From NCBI RefSeq assembly GCF_030315685.1, contig NZ_JASXSI010000010.1, forward strand, positions 1 to 64,000: a DNA stretch of 64,000 nt. Direction: 5' to 3'. The translations under genes and the position numbers were made by a program. The notes beneath the pieces were generated by a model, which did no database searches, had not been told where the DNA came from, and saw nothing but the letters and a program-made list of their open reading frames with translations. This DNA is from Gordonia sp. ABSL11-1. Lineage in GTDB: Bacteria > Actinomycetota > Actinomycetes > Mycobacteriales > Mycobacteriaceae. Shown piece after piece: positions 28,395-36,981 of the stretch. How positions within the stretch are numbered: position 1 is the first letter of the stretch; every line of letters starts with the position of its first letter.

Positions 28395-29783
28395 TTGCGC
28401 ACCATCACCCCGCCCGCCGCTGCCACCCGGACCGGCGCTCTGCTGATCACCGTGTTCGTCCTGCAGTTTCTGGTCGCACTGGACATGTCCCTCGTCAACA
28501 TCGCCCTGCCCGCGATCCGCAGCGACTTGGGCTTCACCGCAGCGGGCCTGTCCTGGGTTGTGAACGCGTACCTCCTCTGTTTCGCCGGGTTCATGTTGGT
28601 AGGGGGTCGCGTCGGAGATGTGTGGGGCCGCCGACCGGTCATCCTCGTCGGTCTGACGATCTTCGCCTGCGCGAGTGTGATCGGCGGACTGGCGACCGCG
28701 CCAGGACTGCTCGTCGGCGCCAGGGCGGCGCAGGGCCTGGGCGCGGCTCTCCTCGCACCGGCATCACTGGCCTTGGTCGCCACGATCGACGACACCGATC
28801 GCAGGCGGAAGGCGATGGGCCTCTGGGGTGGTGCCGGCGCGGTGGGTGGCGCTGTCGGTGTGGTCGCGAGTGGCGTGCTCACCGACTGGTGGAACTGGCG
28901 CGCGGTGATGTTCGTCAATGTGCCCATCGTCGTGATCGCGCTGATCGCCACATTGCGCGGCGTCGTATCTGGCGGGCGGCCAGGGGCGCGGTCGCGCCTC
29001 GACGTCACCGGCGGCATCCTGGTCACCGGTGGGGTGGCGGCACTCGTCTATGCGGTGTCGGCCACCGGCGACCACGGCTGGTTCTCAGCTCGCACGGTGA
29101 TCGGCACGGCCGCAGCGATCGTCCTCCTTGCGGCATTCGCCGTCGTCGAACGGACCGGAAGTCATCCGTTGATGCCGATCCGGGTCCTGGCCACACGAAG
29201 CATTCTCGGCGCCAACATCTTCGGCTTCATGCTCGCCGCCGGCCAGTTGGCGGCGTTCTATTTCTGTTCGCTTTACATCCAGACGGTATGGGAGGTGAGC
29301 GCCGACCTGACCGGCATCCTGTTCCTCCCGTTCTGCGCGTTCGTCGGACTGGGCATCGCGGTGTCGAGCAAACTCTCCGCCCGGTTCGGGGTTCGGAATG
29401 CGATCGTCGTTCTCGGCCTCCTCGGAGCTGCCGGCCTCGCCGTGTTCGCCCGCATGCCAGAGGAATTCGACTTCTGGACCGGCATTCTGCTGCCGTCCCT
29501 GCTGGCCGCCACGGGCATCGGCGGGTCCATGGTCCTGGTGGGTGCCGCGGGCACCGCGGGTGTCGCCGCCGACGACGTGGGCGTGGCATCGGGCGTGTTG
29601 AACAGTTCGCGGCAACTCGGCAGGACCATCGGTCTGGCCGTACTGGTCACGGTCGCCACCCATCAGAGCGTGGCCCGCGACGGATATCAGGTCGGGCTTG
29701 CCGTCGGCGCCGTGTTCCTGGTGGTGGCCAGTGCCGCGGCCTGGTTGATCCTGCCGCGCGAACGGCGACCGGCCCACGGGTGA
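28395..29783 (+). CDS. MFS drug exporter (DHA2/EmrB-QacA type)
   Basis: The protein has 462 residues from TTG 28395, which has AAGGAG 5 nt upstream. A longer frame from 28323 would run through the operators and is unlikely. About fourteen membrane helices are expected. Family motifs include LQFLVALDMSLVNIALPAI, LGFTAAGLSWVVNAYLLCF, GGRVGDVWGRRPVILVG (motif A) and a motif-C-like GGAGAVGGAVGVVASGVLTD. It exports toxic compounds with the proton gradient. TetR and tandem operators indicate induction by a ligand of the repressor. Confidence 0.92.
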   Translation: MRTITPPAAATRTGALLITVFVLQFLVALDMSLVNIALPAIRSDLGFTAAGLSWVVNAYLLCFAGFMLVGGRVGDVWGRRPVILVGLTIFACASVIGGLATAPGLLVGARAAQGLGAALLAPASLALVATIDDTDRRRKAMGLWGGAGAVGGAVGVVASGVLTDWWNWRAVMFVNVPIVVIALIATLRGVVSGGRPGARSRLDVTGGILVTGGVAALVYAVSATGDHGWFSARTVIGTAAAIVLLAAFAVVERTGSHPLMPIRVLATRSILGANIFGFMLAAGQLAAFYFCSLYIQTVWEVSADLTGILFLPFCAFVGLGIAVSSKLSARFGVRNAIVVLGLLGAAGLAVFARMPEEFDFWTGILLPSLLAATGIGGSMVLVGAAGTAGVAADDVGVASGVLNSSRQLGRTIGLAVLVTVATHQSVARDGYQVGLAVGAVFLVVASAAAWLILPRERRPAHG

Positions 29784-29841
29784 CACCGAGAAGGTCATGC
29801 TGTTCCGTCTCTGATCCTGCACACCGGCTACCGTCGACAGC

Positions 29842-30996
29842 GTGGGAATGCTCCTGTTCGCCGCGCTGTTCCTGGCGCTGATCATCTTCTGGCTGCATCG
29901 TCGAATAGTCCGGGCCACCGCGATGTCACGACCGTGGTCGGTGATCACCGATGCCGTCCTGGTGGCGTTGTGGGCATTGACGGTCGTAGGGGTGGCGACC
30001 GGGCGACTGCTCGATCCGGCGTGGTTCAGGATCCCGGCAGTCATCGGCCTGACGTGGATGGCCGCCGTGCTGTACCTCGTCCTCGGACTGGCACTCGTGG
30101 GCATCGGGTCCCTGGTGGCTCGGGCGATCCGTCGCGTCCGGGGCACCACCGGTGAGGACGCCGCCAGGCGACACCGCGCCGTGCTGCGCGTGGCGACCGC
30201 CGGCGTGGTCGTAATCGCGCTGGCGACCACCATCTACGGTGTGGTCGCGGCGGCGCGGCCGCAAGTGGTGACGCAGCAGGTGGATCTGGCCGGGCTTCCG
30301 GAGGGCTTCGACGGCGCGCAGGTCGTGCTGATCTCGGATCTCCATGTGGGACCGGCGAGGTCGGCGTCATTCACGCGCAAGGTGGTCGAGGAAGTGAACG
30401 CCCAACGCCCGGACCTCGTCCTGATCGCCGGCGACCTCACCGACGGCACGATCGCGAACGTCGGCGCCGACCTCGAACCACTGGCCGGGTTGTCGGCGCC
30501 GCTCGGGGTGTTCGGCGTCAGCGGCAACCACGAGTTCTACTCCGACGACGGCGGGGCATGGCTCGACGAGTGGGAGCGGCTCGGCGTGCACACCCTTCGC
30601 AATCAGCGGGTCGCGGTCGAGCGCAACGGCGCCACGATCGACATCGCCGGCATCCAGGACTACACCGCGCCCGCCCCGTACGAACCCGATCTGCCGGCCG
30701 CACTGGCCGGTCGCGATCCCCAGCGATTCGTCCTGCTGCTCGCACACGAACCACGACAGGCCCTCGAGGCCTCGGATCTCGACGTCGACATGCAGGTGTC
30801 CGGACACACACACGGTGGGCAGATCTGGCCCATCCGCTACCTCGTGCCGCTGCAGCAACCATCCGTCGAAGGCCTCGACACGATCGGGAACACCACGCTG
30901 TACACCACGCGTGGGGCCGGCGCGTGGGGCCCGCCGGTGCGAGTGGGTGCACCGCCGGAGATCACCGTTCTGGAGTTGCAGCGCGCCGCGAGCTGA
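29842..30996 (+). CDS. Membrane-anchored metallophosphoesterase
   Basis: The 384-residue protein starts with GTG. The first 150 residues hold four to five hydrophobic helices. A calcineurin-like domain follows with its metal-site motifs in order: VVLISDLHVGP, VLIAGDLTDG, GVFGVSGNHEFY, LLLAHEPRQAL and VSGHTHGGQIWP. This YaeI/YkuE-like arrangement is found in proteins that act on membrane-associated phosphate esters. The exact substrate is unknown. Confidence 0.9.
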   Translation: MGMLLFAALFLALIIFWLHRRIVRATAMSRPWSVITDAVLVALWALTVVGVATGRLLDPAWFRIPAVIGLTWMAAVLYLVLGLALVGIGSLVARAIRRVRGTTGEDAARRHRAVLRVATAGVVVIALATTIYGVVAAARPQVVTQQVDLAGLPEGFDGAQVVLISDLHVGPARSASFTRKVVEEVNAQRPDLVLIAGDLTDGTIANVGADLEPLAGLSAPLGVFGVSGNHEFYSDDGGAWLDEWERLGVHTLRNQRVAVERNGATIDIAGIQDYTAPAPYEPDLPAALAGRDPQRFVLLLAHEPRQALEASDLDVDMQVSGHTHGGQIWPIRYLVPLQQPSVEGLDTIGNTTLYTTRGAGAWGPPVRVGAPPEITVLELQRAAS

Positions 30997-31111
30997 CACC
31001 GGCGACGCGGGCAGCGCCGAGCCTCTCGCTGCAGCCACTTCGACTGTGGAACACCACAATGATCGCGAACGAGGTGATTTCCCACATTCGGGCGGCTGTT
31101 TCAGTGCTGTC

Positions 31112-31609
31112 TCAGACCGCCAGACGCCCGAATGCACTCCGGTGGAAGATCAGCGGATTCCCGGCGTCGGGATGATCGACGGCGTGCAGCTCGAGCAACA
31201 CGATGATGTGGTCGCCGGCCTCCACCTCGCGGTAGATGGTCGTGTCGAACCGGGCGATGCCTTCGTCGAGGGTGACCGCACCGACGTCGGAGGCCTTCAC
31301 AGCGATGCCGTCGAAGCGCTGATCGACCGGCCCGGCGAGCTGTCGGCAGACGTCCCCGTGATGGTCGGCGAGGATGGTCACCCCGAGGTGCGCGGCACGA
31401 CGCAGATCCGGCCAGGTCTTCGATGTGTTCGCGACCGAGAACGACACGAGCGGCGGATCGAGGCTGACGCTGGTGAAGGAGCTCGCCGCGAGACCGGTGA
31501 GCTGCCCGTCGACCTCCGCGGCGACCGCCACCACACCGGTCGGGAACACCCCGAAAGCCTTGCGCAGCTTGGTCGGATCGATGTCCTGATTCGTCCAGAG
31601 ATTGCTCAT
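31112..31609 (-). CDS. Flavin reductase (FMN-binding split barrel), sulfur operon
   Basis: The 165-residue reductase is of the HpaC/flavin-reductase-like family. Motifs are KLRKAFGVFPTGVVAVAAEV at the N-terminus, GLAASSFTSVSLDPPLVSFS (flavin-binding), TSKTWPDLRRAAHLGVTILA, and a C-terminal DHIIVLLELHAVDH. It supplies reduced FMN to two-component monooxygenases. It is the last gene of a four-gene operon and its ATG overlaps the previous stop by 4 nt. Confidence 0.9.
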   Translation of the reverse strand: MSNLWTNQDIDPTKLRKAFGVFPTGVVAVAAEVDGQLTGLAASSFTSVSLDPPLVSFSVANTSKTWPDLRRAAHLGVTILADHHGDVCRQLAGPVDQRFDGIAVKASDVGAVTLDEGIARFDTTIYREVEAGDHIIVLLELHAVDHPDAGNPLIFHRSAFGRLAV

Positions 31610-32112
31610 CGAGGAGCCTCCAACACGGCTGTGACGATGGGGGCGGTCGCCGCGAGCCAGTCCGCGTAGGCCGCGGGGTCGTCGAATGCGGAATCCACCA
31701 CGTAGAGTCCGCGACCCGGCACGGTCCCGCCGATCTCGGTGAGTACCGGACGCAAGGCCAGTTCGGGCGCGAGCGAGTGTGCGGGACTGCCGCCGAGCAT
31801 CAGCGGAATCGCCAAGCCGGACAGTCCTGTTCCGCCGGCGAACCGGTCGAGGAACAGCTTGAGCAAACCGGTGTAGGCCGCCTTGTACGTCGGGCTGGCG
31901 AACACGACCAGGTCGGCCTTGCCCACCTGGTCGACGAGTCCGGCGACCGTCTCGTCGGACCAGTCCAGCACGGCGGTCCCCAACGTGGCGAGATCGACCA
32001 CGAGATCCGGTTCCGCACCGGTCAGCTGGGTGGCGACATACGTTGCGGCGGTGAGTGTTCGACTCGCGGGTTTGGGGTTCCCGACGACGACGGCGGTGGA
32101 CACGCCGCTCAC
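31606..32112 (-). CDS. NAD(P)H-dependent FMN reductase (SsuE/MsuE-like)
   Basis: The 168-residue flavodoxin-like reductase has TAVVVGNPKPASRTLTAA as its phosphate-binding start, LVVFASPTYKAAYTGLLKLF (the SsuE-family YK loop) and LMLGGSPAHSLAPELALRPV. GTG 32112 is chosen because it overlaps the ssuD-like stop (GTGA). It should provide FMNH2 to the SsuD- and SfnB-like enzymes. Two different flavin reductases in one operon is unusual. Confidence 0.9.
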   Translation of the reverse strand: MSGVSTAVVVGNPKPASRTLTAATYVATQLTGAEPDLVVDLATLGTAVLDWSDETVAGLVDQVGKADLVVFASPTYKAAYTGLLKLFLDRFAGGTGLSGLAIPLMLGGSPAHSLAPELALRPVLTEIGGTVPGRGLYVVDSAFDDPAAYADWLAATAPIVTAVLEAPR

Positions 32113-33275
32113 GATGCCGCCACCCGTGTGGTCGGTGCGGCAGCGCCGAACGGCACCGCGGCCCGCCCGACGACGGGCGCCGGATGCTGCCACAGACCCC
32201 GGCGCGTCAGCTCGGGCAGCACGCCTTCACCGAACCAGTACGACTCCTCGAGATGCGGGTATCCCGACAGCACGAACTCCTCGATCCCGACCGCGCGATA
32301 CGCCTCGATGAGATCGGCGATCTCCGTGTAGGAGCCGACCATCGCGGTTCCGGCGCCACCACGCACCAGTCCGATCCCGGCCCACAGGTTCGGGTAGATC
32401 TGGAGGCCGTCCTTGGAGCCCTTGTTGAGCTCGAGCATCCGCTGCTGCCCTTCGGAAGCACTGCGTTTGAGACCGGACTGGATGCGAGCGATCTCGTCTT
32501 CCGAGATGTGTTCGAGCAATCTGTCGGCCTCCGCCCACGCCGCTTCGGAGGTGTCCCGCGCGATGGTGTGCAGACGGATGCCGAACTTCAGTTCGCGACC
32601 GACGTCGGCTGCGGCCTTGCGCACCCGATCGAGCTTCTCGGCCACCGCCTCCGGCGGTTCCCCCCAGGTGAGGTAGACGTCGGCATGCTTGGCGGCCACC
32701 GCGATACCGGCCGCCGACGATCCACCGAAGTAGATCTCGGGCAGTGGATCCGGGATGTGTTGCAGCGTGGCGTCGTTCACCGAGAGGTACTTGCCCTCGA
32801 AGGTGACTGTGTCGCCCGTCCACAACCGCCGGACGATCTCCAGGAACTCGTCGGCACGCGCGTATCGCTCCTCCTTGCCGAGAAAGTCGCCGAACATCTG
32901 CTGCTCGTGATCCTCACCACCGGTGACGACGTTGAGCAGAAGCCTCCCTCCGGAGAGATTCTGGAAGGTCCCCGACATCTGGGCGGCGAGATACGGCGCG
33001 ATGACGCCGGGCCGGAAGGCCACCAGGAACTTCAGCCGCTCCGACAGGCTGCTGATCATCGCGGTGGAGATCCACGCGTCCTCGCACCAGGCACCGGTGG
33101 GTGTCAGTGCAGCTTCGAAGCCGAGTTGTTCGGCACTGCGGGCGATCTGGCCGAGGTACGGAACGGACGCCGGACGTCCCCCGGTGCCGGCGGAGACGCC
33201 GTGCCCGCCCCCGACGACATGGCGGCCGTCGCCCCCGTTGGTCGGCAGGAACCAGTGGAACTTCAAGGCGCTCAT
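32109..33275 (-). CDS. FMNH2-dependent sulfonate/sulfone monooxygenase (SsuD-like)
   Basis: The protein has 388 residues from ATG 33275. It is a bacterial-luciferase-like TIM barrel with the SsuD-type start LKFHWFLPTNGGDGRHVVGG, then FEAALTPTGAWCEDAWISTA, RLKFLVAFRPGVIAPYLAAQ, GGRLLLNVVTGGEDHEQQMF and a C-terminal GIEEFVLSGYPHLEESYWF. It should release sulfite from an organosulfonate or cleave a sulfone. Alkanesulfonate or dimethylsulfone is plausible; the choice between SsuD and SfnG is not settled by sequence. No sulfonate ABC transporter is in the window. Confidence 0.88.
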   Translation of the reverse strand: MSALKFHWFLPTNGGDGRHVVGGGHGVSAGTGGRPASVPYLGQIARSAEQLGFEAALTPTGAWCEDAWISTAMISSLSERLKFLVAFRPGVIAPYLAAQMSGTFQNLSGGRLLLNVVTGGEDHEQQMFGDFLGKEERYARADEFLEIVRRLWTGDTVTFEGKYLSVNDATLQHIPDPLPEIYFGGSSAAGIAVAAKHADVYLTWGEPPEAVAEKLDRVRKAAADVGRELKFGIRLHTIARDTSEAAWAEADRLLEHISEDEIARIQSGLKRSASEGQQRMLELNKGSKDGLQIYPNLWAGIGLVRGGAGTAMVGSYTEIADLIEAYRAVGIEEFVLSGYPHLEESYWFGEGVLPELTRRGLWQHPAPVVGRAAVPFGAAAPTTRVAAS

Positions 33276-33301
33276 GGACTCTTTCACTTCCTTCGTCGTT
33301 G

Positions 33302-34486
33302 TCAGAGCTGCCCGGTTCGTGGGGGCAGGATTCCGTCGACCGCCCAGCGGCCGAGGTGCTGCACCTTCCACGATGCCGGATCGTGCAGGGTGTGGGTACG
33401 GGCGTTGCGCCAGTGCCGGTCGAGCGATTCCTTGGCGACCGCCGATCGTGTGCCGGCCACCTCGAACAGTCGGCTCGCGACGTCGACCGAGGTCTTCGTC
33501 GTCGCTGCGCGCGCTGCCGCCACCGCCAGCGTTGCCGCGGCGGCGGTGGCCTCGTCGAGATCCGCGTCGGCGCGGTCGACGGCACGTCCGGCCTCGGCGA
33601 GCAGGGCCTCTGCGCCGCGAACGGCGAGTTCCATCTCACCGAAGGCATGTATGACCAGTGGGTCGTCGGCGGCACGCTCGACGCCGGCGTCGGGGTGGGG
33701 CCGGCTCTTGGTGGTCACGAACTCCGCCGCGTCCTCCAGCGCGGCCCGGGCGATCCCTGCGTCGATCGCGGCGTGCAGCAGTTGCGCGAACGCGCCATAG
33801 GTCGTCGGGCCGGTGAAGGTGACCGAGAAGTCGGTGATGAGGTCGTCGGTGACCAGCACGTCCGTCAGGCGCACCGTGCCGCTGGCGGTGGTCCGTTGAC
33901 CGAGCGCGTCCCAGTCGTCGACGACCTCCACACCGTCGGCATCACGACGCACCCAGGCCACGTGCAGCGGCCCGTCCTCGCCGAGGTGGGCGAGGGTGGG
34001 AATCCAGTCGGCGAACAACGCGCCGGTGCAATAGAACTTGGTGCCGTCGAGTCGCCAGGCGTCGCCGTCGCGGCGCAAGGTCGTCGTGTACTCGCGGATG
34101 TGCTTGGTTCCGCGCTCGGATTGCGCGTTGCCGAGGGCCGCTCCGGCGAGGACCTCGGGAAGGATGCGCGACTGCTGGTCGCGGGTGCCCTGCAGCAGGA
34201 GTTGATTGACGAACACGAAGTGACTGTGCGGGATCTGACCGATGTTCGGGTCACCCTTGGAGATGAGCCGGAAGACCTCGGCGACGGTGCTCGCGGGTAG
34301 TCCGGCGCCCCCGACCGCGGTGGGCACGGTGATCGCGAGGAGTCCGCTGGCAGCGAGCCGCCTGATCTCCCCGGTGGGCAGGATCTTGTCGCGGTCCCGG
34401 TCGGCAGCGCCCTTCGCGAAGACCTCACCGAGTTCTGCGGCGACCGCGACGGCATCGTCGCTGCTGAGCACGGGAACCCTGCTCAT
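33302..34486 (-). CDS. SfnB/DszC-like flavin-dependent oxidoreductase
   Basis: The 394-residue protein has an acyl-CoA-dehydrogenase fold of the sulfur-acquisition type. It has EIRRLAASGLLAITVPTAVG, ALGNAQSERGTKHIREYTTT, DGTKFYCTGALFADWIPTLA and SRLFEVAGTRSAVAKESLDR HWRN near the end. Relatives include SfnB and DszC, which oxygenate organosulfur compounds with reduced flavin. It is the first gene of the operon, with GAGGAG 7 nt before the ATG and a 26-nt gap to the SsuD-like gene. Confidence 0.88.
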   Translation of the reverse strand: MSRVPVLSSDDAVAVAAELGEVFAKGAADRDRDKILPTGEIRRLAASGLLAITVPTAVGGAGLPASTVAEVFRLISKGDPNIGQIPHSHFVFVNQLLLQGTRDQQSRILPEVLAGAALGNAQSERGTKHIREYTTTLRRDGDAWRLDGTKFYCTGALFADWIPTLAHLGEDGPLHVAWVRRDADGVEVVDDWDALGQRTTASGTVRLTDVLVTDDLITDFSVTFTGPTTYGAFAQLLHAAIDAGIARAALEDAAEFVTTKSRPHPDAGVERAADDPLVIHAFGEMELAVRGAEALLAEAGRAVDRADADLDEATAAAATLAVAAARAATTKTSVDVASRLFEVAGTRSAVAKESLDRHWRNARTHTLHDPASWKVQHLGRWAVDGILPPRTGQL

Positions 34487-34619
34487 GCATCACTCCTCGT
34501 CGTTCGACAACCCTCACATCAAACGCCGCCGGGAGCGCCCTGGCCACCCTTTCTCGCCCGCTGAACAGAAAGTTCGTCGGCGTTCGCCGCGGTGTGCTAG
34601 ATGATGACGTGTCGAAGGG

Positions 34620-34928
34620 TCACGCCGATCGGCGATCGTCTCGGGAGTCGCGTGCGCGGATCAGCGCCTCCCGTTCGGCGACGCCGAGTCCTCCCCAGAT
34701 TCCCTGCTCCTCGCCCACACCGATCGCATACTCCAGGCACTTGGAGGACACCGGGCAACTCCGGCACAGCATCTTCGCCAGAGCCTCACGGTGTGCCCGC
34801 TGATTCTTGGTCTCGCGGTTGTCGACGATGAACAGGTGCGCGGATTCCTCCCCGCAGCGAGCCTGCTGGCGCCAGCCCATGTCATCGAGTGCCGGCCCGT
34901 CGAGAGCCCACCCGTCGGGTGCCGTCAC
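34620..34928 (-). CDS. WhiB-family iron-sulfur regulator
   Basis: The protein has 102 residues from GTG 34928. The four cluster-ligating cysteines are visible: WRQQARCGEES, then LCRSCPVSSKCLEYA. The family G[I/V]WGG turn is present as EQGIWGGLGVAEREALIR, followed by a basic C-terminus. WhiB proteins bind a 4Fe-4S cluster and act with the primary sigma factor. The subgroup is not clear. Its start overlaps the stop of the DUF3263-like gene (GTGA), so the two are one operon. Confidence 0.9.
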   Translation of the reverse strand: MTAPDGWALDGPALDDMGWRQQARCGEESAHLFIVDNRETKNQRAHREALAKMLCRSCPVSSKCLEYAIGVGEEQGIWGGLGVAEREALIRARDSRDDRRSA

Positions 34929-35179
34929 GACGCGAGCCAAAGTCGCCTGCGGGCGACCGAACGGATGCCGGTCACCGTTGTCGGCGGCAGATGGGCGGCG
35001 TGGGTTTCCAGGGCACCCAGCAGGTGGCCGAAGTACTCCCTTGCAGAGAGCCCGAACATGTCGGCGATCTCCCGATCGGAACCGCCGCCGTGTCGATACC
35101 ACTGCACCTCGTAGTCGACGAGAGCAGCCGAGTCGACGGGTCCGGCGGGGACGGTCCGCAGGCGAATTGATGCGCTCAT
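34925..35179 (-). CDS. DUF3263-like small helical protein, co-transcribed with whiB
   Basis: The protein has 84 residues from ATG 35179. The central region ALVDYEVQWYRHGGGSDREI then FGLSAREYFGHLLGALE is like actinobacterial DUF3263 proteins, which share a DFERQWW...FG.S..RYYQ.LN pattern and resemble a DNA-binding HTH. No SD sequence is evident, so it may be leaderless. The frame is open further upstream but with no conserved character. Coupling to whiB suggests a joint regulatory role. Confidence 0.72.
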   Translation of the reverse strand: MSASIRLRTVPAGPVDSAALVDYEVQWYRHGGGSDREIADMFGLSAREYFGHLLGALETHAAHLPPTTVTGIRSVARRRLWLAS

Positions 35180-35256
35180 GCAAGGAGTGTCCGACGGCGA
35201 CCCCGCCGGCGACATGGTTCTGTGCGGGGCGGTTCGAAACCTTGGAAGGCTGCGAA

Positions 35257-36762
35257 TCAGGCGGGATCCGACGATCGGGTCGGTGTGGAGGCCGACCCAG
35301 ACGACTTCGCCAGGATCGAATGCTTCCGTCCGTAGAACACGTAGACCGCCAGTCCGAGGACGAGCCACACCACGAACCGCAGCCACGTCTCGATTGCCAG
35401 GTTCGCCATGAGCCCGGCGCAGCACACCGCCGAGACGATGGGCAGGAACGGCGACCACGGGACGCGGAACGGCCGCTTCATCGCCGGGCGGGTCCGACGC
35501 AGGATCGGCACGGCCACCGACACGACCAGGAATGCGAACAGGGTGCCGATCGAGACCATCTCGGCAAGCGCCGAGAGCGGCACGAACGCAGCCAGCAGCA
35601 CCACGACGGCCGTGGTGAGCATGGTGATGCGATAGGGCGTGTTCCATCGCGGGTGGACGCGCCCGAGCGAGTGCGGGATCAGGCCGTCGCGTGACAACGC
35701 GAAGCCGATGCGTGACATCCCGACGATGTCGACGAGGATCACCGATGTCAGACCGCAGATCGCCGCGATCCCGACGAGGACGCCCGCCCAGCTCAGTCCC
35801 ACCTGATCGAACGCGTCCGAGAGCGGTGCGCCCTCACTGAGATCGGTGTAGTTGACCATGCCCACGAGTACGAAACACACGCCGACGTAGAGCACGGTGC
35901 ACAGCACCAACGTCCCGAGTAGACCACGGGTCATGTCGCGTGCCGGGTTGCGTGTCTCCTCGCCGAGATTGGCGACGATCTCGAATCCGCTGTAGGAGAA
36001 GAAGACCACGGCCGCCGCGAACAGCACCCCGGCGACGCCGAACGCGGTGGCGTCGACCCCGGTCGCCCACTGCCAGAGCGGTTGTCGCAGGCCCGCCTCG
36101 CCTCCGGTGGGTTCGGCGGGCGGGATGAACGGTGAGTAGTTGGCCGCCTTGATGAAGAAGACTCCGACGACGATGATGAACACACAGATCGAGACCTTCA
36201 GGAGCACCAACGCGTTGGTGACCCAGCCGGACTCCTTGATCCCCACGGTCGCAACGATTCCCAACACGAGTGCGATGGCGACGGCACCGAGGTTCACCGA
36301 CGATGACTCGCCGAAGAACTCGGTGGGCAGATGCAGCGCCTCCTGCAGATAGCCCGACCAGCCGCGCGACACCACCGCGGCACCGAGCGCGAACTCGAGG
36401 ATGAGGTCCCAGCCGATGATCCAGGCGATGATCTCACCGAGCGTCGTGTACGCGTAGGTGTACGACGACCCGGCCGTCGGCACCGCGGATGACAGTTCGG
36501 CGTAACAGAATGCGGCGAACAGGGCGATCACCCCGGCCACCACGAACGAGATCATGATCGCCGGCCCGGCGCTGTTCTTCGCCTGGATACCGGTGAGGGT
36601 GAAGATGCCGGTGCCGATCACGATGCCGACGCCGAACCCGATCAGGTCGCGGGCGCGCAGCGCTTTTCGGAGACGGCCACGCTCGGTGACGTTGCCGTCA
36701 TCGTTCTGATGGATGACGGTGTCGACGTCCTTGGTGCGGAACACGCCGTTCTTGCCCTTCAT
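35257..36762 (-). CDS. APC-superfamily amino-acid permease
   Basis: The protein has 501 residues from ATG 36762. The N-terminus GVFRTKDVDTVIHQND followed by LRARDLIGFGVGIVIGTGIF is typical of the cationic-amino-acid-transporter-like branch in actinobacteria. About twelve to fourteen helices follow, with VPTAGSSYTYAYTTLGEIIA and GFEIVANLGEETRNPARDMT. The start is ambiguous: ATG 36816 is upstream, and the GGGAGG before 36762 is immediately adjacent to the ATG. Its leader region contains the structured repeats at 36875-36948. Confidence 0.9.
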   Translation of the reverse strand: MKGKNGVFRTKDVDTVIHQNDDGNVTERGRLRKALRARDLIGFGVGIVIGTGIFTLTGIQAKNSAGPAIMISFVVAGVIALFAAFCYAELSSAVPTAGSSYTYAYTTLGEIIAWIIGWDLILEFALGAAVVSRGWSGYLQEALHLPTEFFGESSSVNLGAVAIALVLGIVATVGIKESGWVTNALVLLKVSICVFIIVVGVFFIKAANYSPFIPPAEPTGGEAGLRQPLWQWATGVDATAFGVAGVLFAAAVVFFSYSGFEIVANLGEETRNPARDMTRGLLGTLVLCTVLYVGVCFVLVGMVNYTDLSEGAPLSDAFDQVGLSWAGVLVGIAAICGLTSVILVDIVGMSRIGFALSRDGLIPHSLGRVHPRWNTPYRITMLTTAVVVLLAAFVPLSALAEMVSIGTLFAFLVVSVAVPILRRTRPAMKRPFRVPWSPFLPIVSAVCCAGLMANLAIETWLRFVVWLVLGLAVYVFYGRKHSILAKSSGSASTPTRSSDPA

Positions 36763-36874
36763 CCTCCCGACGCTAGACCTGCGGGGAACGGGTTCGCGGA
36801 TATGGTGCGAACGCATCGAGTGCCCGATTTGACCAACGGAAACGGGAGTGGTGTGTCACTTTCGCACCGTCGCC

Positions 36875-36948
36875 CGACAGCCACCCGGCCTTCGTGACAT
36901 CACCGTGGTTCGAAAGAAGGTGATGTTTCGAACCGAGGGTGGCTGTCG
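36875..36948. repeat. Structured intergenic element with interleaved inverted repeats
   Basis: Outer arms CGACAGCCACCC (36875-36886) and GGGTGGCTGTCG (36937-36948) are perfect. Inside, ACATCACC (36897-36904) can pair with GGTGATGT (36919-36926), and GGTTCGAAA (36907-36915) with TTTCGAACC (36926-36934). The two inner stems interleave, so they form a pseudoknot or are mutually exclusive. It lies after the epimerase gene and before the permease gene on the same strand. It could be a terminator or a switchable leader. Confidence 0.65.
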
Positions 36949-36981
36949 TTGGGGTGCGACCGCTCCCGATCGCCGAACGAA

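Noticed and set aside
34487..34619. Possible SAM-type riboswitch before the sulfur operon
   Set aside because: The 133-nt leader shows no core fold or conserved bases of known SAM riboswitch classes that I could recognise.
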